Below, one piece after another: positions 6,992 to 14,003 of a stretch of DNA of 19,440 nt; position 1 is the first letter of the stretch, and every line of letters starts with the position of its first letter. The position numbers and the translations under genes were made by a program. Below the pieces are notes generated by a model. It searched no databases and had not been told where the DNA came from. It was given only the letters and a program-made list of their open reading frames with translations. This DNA comes from Nitrospirota bacterium (lineage in GTDB: Bacteria > Nitrospirota > CAKKRA01 > 9FT-COMBO-42-15), in the NCBI GenBank assembly GCA_016195585.1, contig JACPZJ010000167.1:1-19440 (forward strand), written 5' to 3'.

Positions 6992-8728
6992 ATGAAGAAA
7001 AAGCAAGGTATCAATGAAGACTGGTTATCGTTTTGGCTTGCCATTGTCATATCCATTATTGCGTTTTTAGCGTTCACAGGGATCGACCCGCTCGGATGGG
7101 GAATAAATACCAATGTGTGGACGGATCCATCAAAGGCATTGGCGCCAACAGGAAGTACATACCTGACTGTGAAGGGTGAGATTACCAAAATAGAGGGTAA
7201 TAAAGTGACTCTCAAGAAGGCGGATGGCAAGGAAGAGGCCATTACTGTGAAGGACACAGCCGGGCTTACGGTGGGCGGCAAATATGAAAAAAAAGGATTG
7301 TCTGGTTTTACCTCACTGATTCTGACCTACTTGTTCTTACTGGTGGTGATGGGGATTGGCGCTGGCTTGTTACGAGCTAATATAGGAAAATTTGTTATAG
7401 GATTTACCATCCTCTTCTGGCTGAGCTACCTATGCTGGTTCATTGGCAGTAATGCCTATATAGCTGCTGTTGATGCAAGCAAGGCAGGCGTCCCATGGTC
7501 TTTGAAGCTTACACCTGAGGCTGGGTTTATCATCGCCCTTGTAGTGGGTCTTATAATAGGTAACTTCTTTCAGGGTTTTTCAGACTTCTTGAAGGAGGCT
7601 ATAAGGCCTGAGCTCTATATAAAAACAGGTATCGGCTTGATGGGTATACTGCTTGGTATAAAGGCAGCCACATCATTCAGCCTGGCGAGTGCAGTATTGT
7701 TTAGGGGTCTCTGCGCCATAATTGAGGCATATCTAATTTACTGGGCTGTTGTTTATTTAATTGCAAGGAAATACTTTAAGTTCAATAGGGAATGGGCAGC
7801 GCCACTTGCATCAGGCATCTCTATATGCGGTGTTTCAGCGGCTATAGCAACAGGCGGAGCTATAAAGGCAAGGCCTATGGTGCCGATTATGGTCTCCTCA
7901 CTGGTTGTTATCTTTGCTGTTACGGAACTTATAATACTACCTTTCTTCGCCCAGACCTTCTTATGGAAAGAGCCGATGGTGGCAGGCGCATGGATGGGTC
8001 TTGCTGTTAAGTCAGACGGCGCAGCCTTTGCAAGCGGCGCGGTCGTGGATGCCCTTATAAGGGCAAAGGCAGAGTCAGCATCAGGCATAAAGTATGAACC
8101 GGGCTGGATGCTCATGGCTGCCTCTACCACAAAGCTCTTTATTGACATCTTTATCAGCATATGGGCATTCATCCTTGCAATAATATGGTCTACCAAGATA
8201 GAGGCAAAGGCCGGCGAAAAAATACAAGCAGCCGAGATATGGGCGAGATTTCCTAAATTCGTCCTTCCCTATGCTGCTGGATTTATCATAATGCTGCTAA
8301 TTTCTTTCCCTGCCGCATCAAAGATATCAGCTGTTGAAAAAGATATTAAGGCGGTGAAAAAGGAGGTTACTGCATTAGAGAAAGAGCTCCCGACAGCAGC
8401 GCCTGAAGCACAGCCGGCTATACAGGAAAAGATAAATGCGTCAAAGGATAAGATAAAGGGCCTTGATGCCCAGATCAAAGAGCCAAAGAAGACGCTAGCA
8501 CAAGGAAATACAGCAGCCAATGGAGCTAATGCGTTCAGAGTAATGTTCTTCCTCCTCACCTTCTTTGCGATTGGCGTGGTTTCAAACTTTAAGAAGCTAT
8601 GGGAAGAGGGTATAGGAAAGTTAGCAGTTATTTATGTCGTCGCCCTCTTCGGGTTTATCATATGGGTTGGTCTGATTATTTCATGGATATTCTTCCATGG
8701 TGTGATGCCGCCAGTGATAACAGGATAA
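6992..8728 (+). CDS. Large divergent YeiH/PSE-family membrane transporter (putative sulfate exporter family, PF03601)
   Basis: A 578-residue polytopic membrane protein. The family core is visible at SGISICGVSAAIATGGAIKA (274-293), matching the GICGVSAAIAAAPVVKA motif of the second copy at 14004, and in LYIKTGIGLMGILLGIK (208-224). The substrate is unproven; the family name 'sulfate exporter' is a prediction. Two additions make it longer than the usual 330-420 residues. Residues about 55-100 form a soluble beta-rich segment (YLTVKGEITKIEGNKVTL, then KADGKEEAITV) between the first span and the rest. Residues about 445-500 form a Lys/Glu/Ala-rich coiled coil (VEKDIKAVKKEVTALEKEL), which should lie on one face of the membrane. 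The start is fixed by GGGAGG about 7 nt before the ATG. It is followed after 46 bp by a single-span mini-protein gene, probably in one transcript. Confidence 0.8.
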   Translation: MKKKQGINEDWLSFWLAIVISIIAFLAFTGIDPLGWGINTNVWTDPSKALAPTGSTYLTVKGEITKIEGNKVTLKKADGKEEAITVKDTAGLTVGGKYEKKGLSGFTSLILTYLFLLVVMGIGAGLLRANIGKFVIGFTILFWLSYLCWFIGSNAYIAAVDASKAGVPWSLKLTPEAGFIIALVVGLIIGNFFQGFSDFLKEAIRPELYIKTGIGLMGILLGIKAATSFSLASAVLFRGLCAIIEAYLIYWAVVYLIARKYFKFNREWAAPLASGISICGVSAAIATGGAIKARPMVPIMVSSLVVIFAVTELIILPFFAQTFLWKEPMVAGAWMGLAVKSDGAAFASGAVVDALIRAKAESASGIKYEPGWMLMAASTTKLFIDIFISIWAFILAIIWSTKIEAKAGEKIQAAEIWARFPKFVLPYAAGFIIMLLISFPAASKISAVEKDIKAVKKEVTALEKELPTAAPEAQPAIQEKINASKDKIKGLDAQIKEPKKTLAQGNTAANGANAFRVMFFLLTFFAIGVVSNFKKLWEEGIGKLAVIYVVALFGFIIWVGLIISWIFFHGVMPPVITG

Positions 8729-8774
8729 AAATCGGTTTAAACTTTTAAATGGTTTAAAATACAAAGGAGGAATT

Positions 8775-8936
8775 ATGGCTGAGGGACCAAAATTATCGGA
8801 AGAAATAAAAAAGATGGAATACGAGCCCCTGCTCCCTGTAGAGAAAAAACTTATAGCATGGAGCATATCATTGGGCTTCGTTCTGCTTGGGATACTTGTG
8901 TGGGTAAGTTACACCTTTTTCCCCGCAGGGCATTAA
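8775..8936 (+). CDS. 53-residue single-span membrane protein next to the first PSE transporter
   Basis: ATG at 8775 has a textbook AAAGGAGG site (8763-8770). The product starts MAEGPKLSEEIKKMEYEPLL, has a charged N-terminal half and one hydrophobic span (about residues 28-48: AWSISLGFVLLGILVWV), and ends FFPAGH. I recognise no domain. The strong ribosome site, the position 46 bp behind the transporter and the equivalent 41-residue gene behind the second transporter all support a real gene, perhaps a small accessory subunit or stabiliser of the transporter. Confidence 0.75.
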   Translation: MAEGPKLSEEIKKMEYEPLLPVEKKLIAWSISLGFVLLGILVWVSYTFFPAGH

Positions 8937-8954
8937 GCCGCAAACATTAAGAAA

Positions 8955-9000
8955 GTTAGCCCTTACCTTTTTCCTCACCTGAGGGAAGGTAGGGGCTAAC
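8955..9000. terminator. Hairpin between convergent genes, probable bidirectional terminator
   Basis: GTTAGCCCTTACCTT (8955-8969) pairs with AAGGTAGGGGCTAAC (8986-9000) over 15 positions with one G-T pair. On the minus strand the hairpin is followed by a T-rich stretch; on the plus strand it is not. It lies between the mini-protein gene ending at 8936 and the minus-strand gene ending at 8996. Confidence 0.5.
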
Positions 9001-9262
9001 AAATCTTCATACGAAGAAATATCTCTTCAAATTCCTTATTTCTTTTTTCCCATGATTTCAGTATTGTGTAATTGTCCAGCCACGCCTTAAAGTCCTCATT
9101 ACGGTCTGATAATTTACCATTGTTGAAATCCTCAATAAAGGCCGCTGTGCCCATATTATATTTTCTCTCCATGGAAAACAGAAATTTTTGCAGCCGTGCA
9201 ATGCTTTTCTTACATAAATACAGCTCCCGCCCAAGGGAAATTTCATATTCATCTGTGTGCAT
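8996..9262 (-). CDS. Small soluble hypothetical protein, antitoxin-like in outline
   Basis: 88 residues, strongly charged and probably all helical, beginning MHTDEYEISLGRELYLCKKS and continuing IARLQKFLFSMERKYNM, then TAAFIEDFNNGKL, then WLDNYTILKSWEKRNKEFEE. I recall proteins with this pattern (a YEISL..RE...C start, a coiled middle and a W-containing YxxLxxWxxRxxEYEE end) as small genes often paired with a putative toxin, but I cannot confirm it from sequence. No partner toxin lies beside it: the next gene upstream on this strand is tRNA-free intergenic sequence, and downstream is the convergent transporter operon. The coherent composition and clean ends make it likely to be real. Confidence 0.6.
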   Translation of the reverse strand: MHTDEYEISLGRELYLCKKSIARLQKFLFSMERKYNMGTAAFIEDFNNGKLSDRNEDFKAWLDNYTILKSWEKRNKEFEEIFLRMKIC

Positions 9263-9354
9263 ACGGTATTCTATGAATTTAAAATTACCTTGTCAACAAT
9301 ATATATCAAATAAAGATTATTCTTCAAGAGCCAATTTTAAGAAGGAAGATGGAT

Positions 9355-9380
9355 AAGGCAGAACATTCTTATCCTGCCTT
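9355..9380. terminator. Possible hairpin after the radical SAM gene
   Basis: AAGGCAG (9355-9361) pairs with CTGCCTT (9374-9380), with a competing GGATAAG / CTTATCC pair. The T-run lies on the plus-strand side, so it fits the minus-strand radical SAM transcript poorly. It is immediately after that gene's stop codon, in an otherwise empty 120-bp gap. Confidence 0.35.
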
Positions 9381-9382
9381 TT

Positions 9383-10537
9383 TTACACCCCAAGCATTTT
9401 ATGGCATGTTCTGCATGGCTCTGGCGGCTCAGATAGCTGAGCCTTTTCAAATTTTTTCAGTTCCGCTGTGTCAGCGAAAAGAGAATATACTTCTCTGGCC
9501 ATCATTTCCCTTTGGGTAAAACAGTCTCTGAATTTAGTATACTCCAGATTGTTCCATATAGCATCAAAGGATTCCTTAAAAATATCTCCAAAACTCAAAC
9601 TATTCATTGTATATTCTTTGCCGCAGTATATCCTTTTAAATGGCGACGGGAGAGGCGGGTACAGATAGACGCATGGTGATACCTTACCATCTACTGATAT
9701 GTAGAGATTTCTGAGCGGATCCTCCTCGCACACAGCTATATCAATAGGGGATAAAGGATGTGTTCTTAGGGTTATCTTTAATTCTTTGGCATTGGCCTCT
9801 GCCTCTTTAATGAGGTCTTCATAAGGGTTCAAGGGTTCAAGGGTTCGTGGGTTCAAGGAATTCACTTGACCCCTATCGCAATTATACACCATCTGTTCCT
9901 CCTGCCACTCATTTGTTATATGAATCAGATTTGTCAGGACAACATCCTCTATGCCGATCTCCTTTGCCAGTTGAGGCAGGCGCGGGATTTCAGAGATATT
10001 ATCCTTGAGCACAAGATAGATAACATGCAGGCTTGGTTTTTGCAATCTCTTATCTGCCTTGATCTGGTTAAAGGTTTGAATATGTCCTAAAAGGCCATTA
10101 AGGTCAGAGCCTACTCTTATAGAATTATGTGTCCCTGACGTTGCCCCGGCGAGTGAAAAACCAATAAGGTCAGTGCCGGCATTTATCAGCTCTGATATAT
10201 AATCTTTGCTTAATATGCTTCCGCTTGTTACGAAGCCTGCCTGTGCGCCTTCTGCTTTAACAAGCCTTATTATTTCAACGAAATCTTTGTGGAGCAAGGA
10301 ATCACCCCATCCTTCAAGGATAACAGTCTCCACATCCTTAAAATAAGGCGTAAGTTTTTTAAAGTCCTCAATCATCATATCGCCAAAGAGCCAGCCATCA
10401 GCCGTCTCCCTTATACACATTTTGCAGTTAATGGGGCATCTTGTGGTAAGCTCAATCTGCCATGCAGAGAAGGGCTTTATTTTTGGTTTTTTGAAGAATT
10501 TTAAAAGGTCAAGCCAATACATTAACAGTATATCCAT
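9383..10537 (-). CDS. Radical SAM enzyme with C-terminal SPASM-type cluster domain
   Basis: The radical SAM motif C34-x3-C38-x2-C41 (CPINCKMC) binds the 4Fe-4S cluster that cleaves S-adenosylmethionine. EGWGDSLLH (75-83) is the usual GGE-type SAM-contact region in variant form. The C-terminal part has Cys 270, 289 (KVSPCVYLYPP), 305, 339, 375 and 378 (CRTCHK), as in SPASM/twitch proteins that carry extra clusters and often modify peptides or proteins. The substrate is unknown. Residues about 228-238 (LNPRTLEPLNP) come from a GGGTTCAA repeat and are foreign to the fold. The gene overlaps the end of the upstream TraB-like gene by 29 bp from the ATG at 10537, or 14 bp from the ATG at 10522, so translation is probably coupled. 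It is the last gene of the minus-strand acyltransferase/TraB block. Confidence 0.85.
   Translation of the reverse strand: MDILLMYWLDLLKFFKKPKIKPFSAWQIELTTRCPINCKMCIRETADGWLFGDMMIEDFKKLTPYFKDVETVILEGWGDSLLHKDFVEIIRLVKAEGAQAGFVTSGSILSKDYISELINAGTDLIGFSLAGATSGTHNSIRVGSDLNGLLGHIQTFNQIKADKRLQKPSLHVIYLVLKDNISEIPRLPQLAKEIGIEDVVLTNLIHITNEWQEEQMVYNCDRGQVNSLNPRTLEPLNPYEDLIKEAEANAKELKITLRTHPLSPIDIAVCEEDPLRNLYISVDGKVSPCVYLYPPLPSPFKRIYCGKEYTMNSLSFGDIFKESFDAIWNNLEYTKFRDCFTQREMMAREVYSLFADTAELKKFEKAQLSEPPEPCRTCHKMLGV
9824..9858. repeat. GGGTTCAA tandem repeat inserted in frame in the radical SAM gene
   Basis: Four imperfect GGGTTCAA units (one reading GGGTTCGT) follow one another and encode LNPRTLEPLNP on the minus strand. 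It is another example in this window of a short tandem repeat that kept the reading frame of its host gene. Confidence 0.65.
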
Positions 10538-11300
10538 CCTTAAGCAGCATTTTTCTGATTCCGTTTATGTGAGTTACACCTACCACTGCCACTGTATTCC
10601 CCTTTTCTATGAAGGGCGTCATCCTTTCATATAAGACAGGATCCCTTTTATCTATTATAGACTCGCAATAGGTTGGAAAGTCATTTGCGCCTGACAGCAA
10701 TCCTTCCAGATTTCCCCTAAGGTAGTATTTTACATATCTTTTTGCATAACCTTCCCACTCACCTGTCTTTTTAAGGAAGCTTACAATCCTTTTAAGCGGT
10801 ATTTCCTCTAATGCCGCTATCTGCTCCTCAATCTTTTCAAGAAAATAAACCTTCTTGCCTAATCCCATTGCTATGTTAAGGGCGTCTATATCCAAAGTGT
10901 ATCTCCACCCATTTTTTTTCCTGCAATAAATCCAGATAGCGAAGAATGCCATCCATGGCTTCTTGTCCTTGATCTGCTGGTAAAGCGAATCATTCCTTGT
11001 TTGCCCAAAGGTCATCATGTAAGTATCAAAGTAGCTTTGGGCGCTGATGGTAGATTCAAGTCTATTTATTTCATTAATCGTATGGGCATCAAGGAGGTTG
11101 TCAAGGGATGAATGATTATCGCCCCTTGCCCCTTGTTCTACTACCTTATTCATATTGTTTTCATCAAGGGGGCCTTCTAATAAAACTGTATCAGCATTGC
11201 TTATATATCGGGTCAAGGATTTTTTGAAACTATAAGGGAAGAAATGGGCAGCGCCGATCAGATAGGAGGCCTTTCTACCCTTTTCTATCTTCCAGACAGT
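10509..11300 (-). CDS. TraB/GumN-family protein, copy 1, with no normal start codon
   Basis: TraB/PrgY/GumN proteins share two Gly-x-x-His motifs and acidic residues; some members (Tiki) are metalloproteases. Here the first motif is GAAHFFPYSFKKSL, the second VVGVTHINGIRKML near the C-terminus, with LDIDALNIAMGLGKKVYFLE and KRDPVLYERM between. The copy at 12132 aligns along the whole length. The usual start would be the TTG at 11216, but that removes the first His motif. The homology continues upstream without a stop to 11300 (TVWKIEKGRKASYLIGAAHF), giving 263 residues, exactly the length of copy 2 from its internal Met. No ATG, GTG or TTG exists there; the codon matching copy 2's ATG is ACT, inside the end of the acyltransferase gene. 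Options are a rare ATT or CTG start, a -1 frameshift from the acyltransferase at TTAAAA, or decay. The coordinates given cover the homologous span. Confidence 0.75.
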   Translation of the reverse strand, partial: TVWKIEKGRKASYLIGAAHFFPYSFKKSLTRYISNADTVLLEGPLDENNMNKVVEQGARGDNHSSLDNLLDAHTINEINRLESTISAQSYFDTYMMTFGQTRNDSLYQQIKDKKPWMAFFAIWIYCRKKNGWRYTLDIDALNIAMGLGKKVYFLEKIEEQIAALEEIPLKRIVSFLKKTGEWEGYAKRYVKYYLRGNLEGLLSGANDFPTYCESIIDKRDPVLYERMTPFIEKGNTVAVVGVTHINGIRKMLLKDGYTVNVLA

Positions 11301-12127
11301 TTTAAGAATGTGAATATACTGCTGTTAGATAAATTATAATTACAGGATTTATAATCAAGGAATGGAATGCCTCCCCATTTCTTTTTAAAAAATATAACCC
11401 CATTATTAACTCCCAAGCCTAAATTGATAAATGATTTTCCCTCTTCCTGCGCAGTATTTATCAATTCGCGCAGGAGAAGATCCGAAGCCCCTGGCACATA
11501 ATGTTTTTGTGATCTGAAGTTGAACATATAAAAGGCATACTCCTTTGCGCCAAATTCAGCAATGTCAAAGGCAACGAGGCTTCCCGCCCTGTCCCTTGCC
11601 GTAAAGACTGCTGCTGTAGAAACAGAAGAAACATATTTTGGGATCCTTTTAAAGAGATGCTGTGTGTCTTCGCTAACCTTATAGGCGCTTAAAAATTCAG
11701 AGATCAACTGCATGTGGTCATCATTTAGCTCCCCTCTCTTTTCCCAATATAATTCCCTTGAGGCGCGTTTTATCATGTTTCTCAATTTCTGATGTATGTG
11801 TAAATCAGAAGGGTCAAGCCTGTAGTAGCAATCGGATTCACTCTCGCTTCGGGGATACTGTAATTTGGGAATTGAAGGCGCAATTAAGACTGTCTGCTTG
11901 GGCCTGATCTGCTCTATTGCCATATCAAGCGCTTCTTTCATTTTTATTTCTTCAAAAGGTTCATTTAAAGGATAGCCGATAAAGATAAGATAACCATTGC
12001 GATTATAGCAGAGATAATCCTTTATAAGAAAAGGTTCGCCCTCTGATATGGCAGCGACATAACCAGTGATATGTTCAGGCAGATAGGCGTATTGAAAAAC
12101 ATAATCCTTTTCAGAAGCAGTCAGCAT
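11285..12127 (-). CDS. GNAT-fold acyltransferase-like protein, copy 1
   Basis: 280 residues. The C-terminal half has the pattern GASDLLLRELINTAQEEGKSF followed by INLGLGVNNGVIFFKKKWGG and IPFLDY (residues 213-259), close to the end of FemAB/Acetyltransf_6-type or DUF2156-type GNAT domains, where the FKxKWGG strand is typical. The N-terminal half (YLPEHITGYV, then EPFLIKDYL and LIFIGYPL) looks like a second, degenerate GNAT-like half, as in two-lobed aminoacyl or acyl transferases. The donor and acceptor are unknown. The start ATG (12127) comes 4 nt after the stop of TraB-like copy 2, and its 3' end overlaps TraB-like copy 1, so the four genes are tightly coupled. It is about 35-40% similar by eye to the copy at 12978. 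It has no signal peptide or membrane span. Confidence 0.7.
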   Translation of the reverse strand: MLTASEKDYVFQYAYLPEHITGYVAAISEGEPFLIKDYLCYNRNGYLIFIGYPLNEPFEEIKMKEALDMAIEQIRPKQTVLIAPSIPKLQYPRSESESDCYYRLDPSDLHIHQKLRNMIKRASRELYWEKRGELNDDHMQLISEFLSAYKVSEDTQHLFKRIPKYVSSVSTAAVFTARDRAGSLVAFDIAEFGAKEYAFYMFNFRSQKHYVPGASDLLLRELINTAQEEGKSFINLGLGVNNGVIFFKKKWGGIPFLDYKSCNYNLSNSSIFTFLKLSGR

Positions 12128-12131
12128 ATTT

Positions 12132-12959
12132 TTATATCTTCTCTACATTATAACCATCATCAAGAAGCATTCTCTGAATTCCAGGTATGTGCATTACCCC
12201 TATTAGTATTATTGAATTTCCCTTTTCAAGAAAGATTTTCATTTGCTCATATAAGACAGGATCCCTTTTATCTATAATAGAAGGGCAGTGCATTGGAAAA
12301 CTATTTAAAATAGATATCAATTCTAAAAAATATCCTTTTGTGTAGCAGTCCACAAATTTTTCTACGCATTCCTCTCTTGCGTCTATTTTTTTTAGAAAAC
12401 TTACTATCTTCTCAAGAGGAATCCCATTTAAAGCCTCTATCTGGTCATCTATGCTTTCAAGGTAATAAACACCTTTGCCCCGCTCTTTTGCTATCTTAAA
12501 GGCATCCACATCCATTATATGCTTCCAGCCTCTTTTTCTTAAATAATGCGCCCAGATATTAAAGAAGGCCATCCATGGCCTTAATCCCTTTATCATGGGG
12601 GATAACCAGTCAATATTCCCTGGACTTAAGGTATTTATAGAAAACAGAAATGGCGTATATCGTTGAAAGGCAAAATCAAGCTCTTTATTGATTTTAATTA
12701 TAGTCGGGTCATCTAAGGCATTGTAAAGTGATGGCATACCTTCACTATTTAAGCCGTTGTCTATTACCTTTTTCATATTAGCCTCATCAACAGGGGCCTC
12801 TAACACAATAGCATCTGCACTGCTTATGAGCCGATCAAGTGATTTTTTAAAACTATATGGAAAGAGGTGTGTAGTGCCGGCCAGATATGATTTTGCACTG
12901 CCCTTTTCAACCTGCCATATCATCTTTAAATCCCGAACATCTGAACTAAAAAAAACCAT
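12132..12959 (-). CDS. TraB/GumN-family protein, copy 2
   Basis: 275 residues with both family motifs: GTTHLFPYSFKKSLDRLI (G28, H31) and LIGVMHIPGIQRMLL (G254, H257), plus EAPVDEANM, MDVDAFKIAKERGKGVYYLE and KRDPVLYEQM. In the family these His and acidic residues are proposed to bind metal; characterised relatives include the Wnt protease Tiki and the pheromone regulator PrgY. There is no signal peptide and no membrane span, unlike GumN-type members, so it probably acts in the cytoplasm. The ATG at 12959 has a GAGGAAA site 5 nt upstream; an internal ATG at 12923 aligns with the start of the common family core. It follows its partner acyltransferase by 18 bp and precedes the second acyltransferase by 4 bp, so the order is acyltransferase-TraB twice over. 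Confidence 0.8.
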   Translation of the reverse strand: MVFFSSDVRDLKMIWQVEKGSAKSYLAGTTHLFPYSFKKSLDRLISSADAIVLEAPVDEANMKKVIDNGLNSEGMPSLYNALDDPTIIKINKELDFAFQRYTPFLFSINTLSPGNIDWLSPMIKGLRPWMAFFNIWAHYLRKRGWKHIMDVDAFKIAKERGKGVYYLESIDDQIEALNGIPLEKIVSFLKKIDAREECVEKFVDCYTKGYFLELISILNSFPMHCPSIIDKRDPVLYEQMKIFLEKGNSIILIGVMHIPGIQRMLLDDGYNVEKI

Positions 12960-12977
12960 ATCTTTTCCTCTATGGTA

Positions 12978-13829
12978 TTATAATGTTGGTTTAAGTAATC
13001 TGATTAATTCAATCATACTTGCTGGTTTGCGGCGGTATTCGCAAAATTCATATTTTAAAAAAGGCACGCCACCCCATTTCCCCTTAAATTTCTTTATCCC
13101 TTCGTTTACGCCTAATCCTAAATTAATATAATCTTTTCCATGCTTTTTTGCAAGATTTATCATTTCGTGAAATAGCATGTCGGATGCATGGGGGATATAA
13201 TTTTTTCTTGAATAGCAGCCCACCAGATAGGCTGCAAATTCTTTTGCAGCAAGGTCAATAACATAAAAGGCTGTTAGCTTTCCTTCTTTGCTGCGGGCAT
13301 TTAAAACAACTGCACTGCTGGAATGGCAGACATAGTCAGGTATGCTCAAGAATAACTGCCTAATCATGGGAGAGGGGTTTTCAAGCTCTATGAATTCAGA
13401 TATGAGTTCATCGTGCTCTTTTAAAACCTCATTAGCCATTTCAACATCCATATTCTTAAATGCCTTTTTAACAGCCAGCATTAGATTGCTTTTTATCTTT
13501 AATTCATGTAAATCAAGCTTATAATAATTATCACTTTCCCTCTTCTGGCATGTCATGGAGAATGAATCAGGTATTTCCGGTGCTATGAACCAAGTATATT
13601 CAGGTTTATATTTTTTTATAATGTCATTTAAGGCAGTCTCAAGATTTTTTTTTGTAAATGCCTGTTCTAAGGGATAGCCAATAAAGATCAGCCAGTTATC
13701 TTTTACAAAATATAGATAGTCTTCAATTAATAATGGCTCGCCTTTTGAAATCAGGGACATAAGGCTTACTATATGTTCAGGGACATAAGCCTTCGTTAAT
13801 ATATATTCCTTTTTTTCAGGGGGAATCAT
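12978..13829 (-). CDS. GNAT-fold acyltransferase-like protein, copy 2
   Basis: From the ATG at 13829 the product begins MIPPEKKEYILTKAYVPEHI, which lines up with copy 1 (MLTASEKDYVFQYAYLPEHI); the upstream ATG at 13865 adds 12 unmatched residues and is less likely. Matching blocks run to the end: EPLLIEDYLYF, WLIFIGYPLEQAF, HASDMLFHEMINLAKKHGKD, YINLGLGVNEGIKKFKGKWG and GVPFLKYEFCEY. The last blocks are the GNAT-type C-terminal half. It is the first gene of the minus-strand block and so probably carries its promoter just upstream, in the gap shared with the second transporter. It is a diverged duplicate, not a recent one, since most positions differ at the DNA level. The acceptor is not known. 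Confidence 0.7.
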   Translation of the reverse strand: MIPPEKKEYILTKAYVPEHIVSLMSLISKGEPLLIEDYLYFVKDNWLIFIGYPLEQAFTKKNLETALNDIIKKYKPEYTWFIAPEIPDSFSMTCQKRESDNYYKLDLHELKIKSNLMLAVKKAFKNMDVEMANEVLKEHDELISEFIELENPSPMIRQLFLSIPDYVCHSSSAVVLNARSKEGKLTAFYVIDLAAKEFAAYLVGCYSRKNYIPHASDMLFHEMINLAKKHGKDYINLGLGVNEGIKKFKGKWGGVPFLKYEFCEYRRKPASMIELIRLLKPTL

Positions 13830-13886
13830 AATCGCGAGGATAGCGTAAAATAGCGGATTATGCAAATGGAAAGTGGGTGTTCATCC

Positions 13887-13915
13887 TTGACAAAATGAAC
13901 CTTCCTTGCTATATT
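13887..13915 (+). promoter_or_regulatory. Sigma70-type promoter for the second PSE-family transporter
   Basis: TTGACA (13887-13892), a 17-base spacer and TATATT (13910-13915). Transcription would start near 13922, about 80 nt before the ATG at 14004. Confidence 0.75.
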
Positions 13916-13917
13916 CA

Positions 13918-13946
13918 ATTATAAATCAAGTAATTAATTAACTCAC
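13918..13946 (-). promoter_or_regulatory. Possible divergent promoter for the acyltransferase/TraB block
   Basis: On the minus strand a perfect TATAAT (13918-13923) lies about 85 bp before the start at 13829. The matching -35 region, 17 bases further, is poor. It would overlap the start site of the plus-strand promoter, so the two may compete. Confidence 0.3.
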
Positions 13947-14003
13947 CGGCCTTCCTTTGGGAGGCTTATACCCCCTGAAAAAGGGAGGAAATGAGGGGTT
14001 ATT

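Noticed and set aside
7753..8196. 147-codon minus-strand frame inside the first transporter
   Set aside because: Shadow of a real membrane-protein gene; its composition follows from the plus-strand codons and it has no ribosome site or recognisable domain.
13951..13998. Third copy of the C-rich/G-rich palindromic repeat before the zinc-ribbon transporter
   Set aside because: CCCCCTGAAAAAGGGAGG resembles the family, but the arms are too degenerate to call a copy with confidence; part of it also serves as the ribosome site.
8996..14003. A RiPP precursor peptide for the radical SAM block
   Set aside because: No short frame with a leader/core pattern was found in the gaps 9263-9382 or 13830-14003; the 88-residue gene at 8996 does not look like a precursor.
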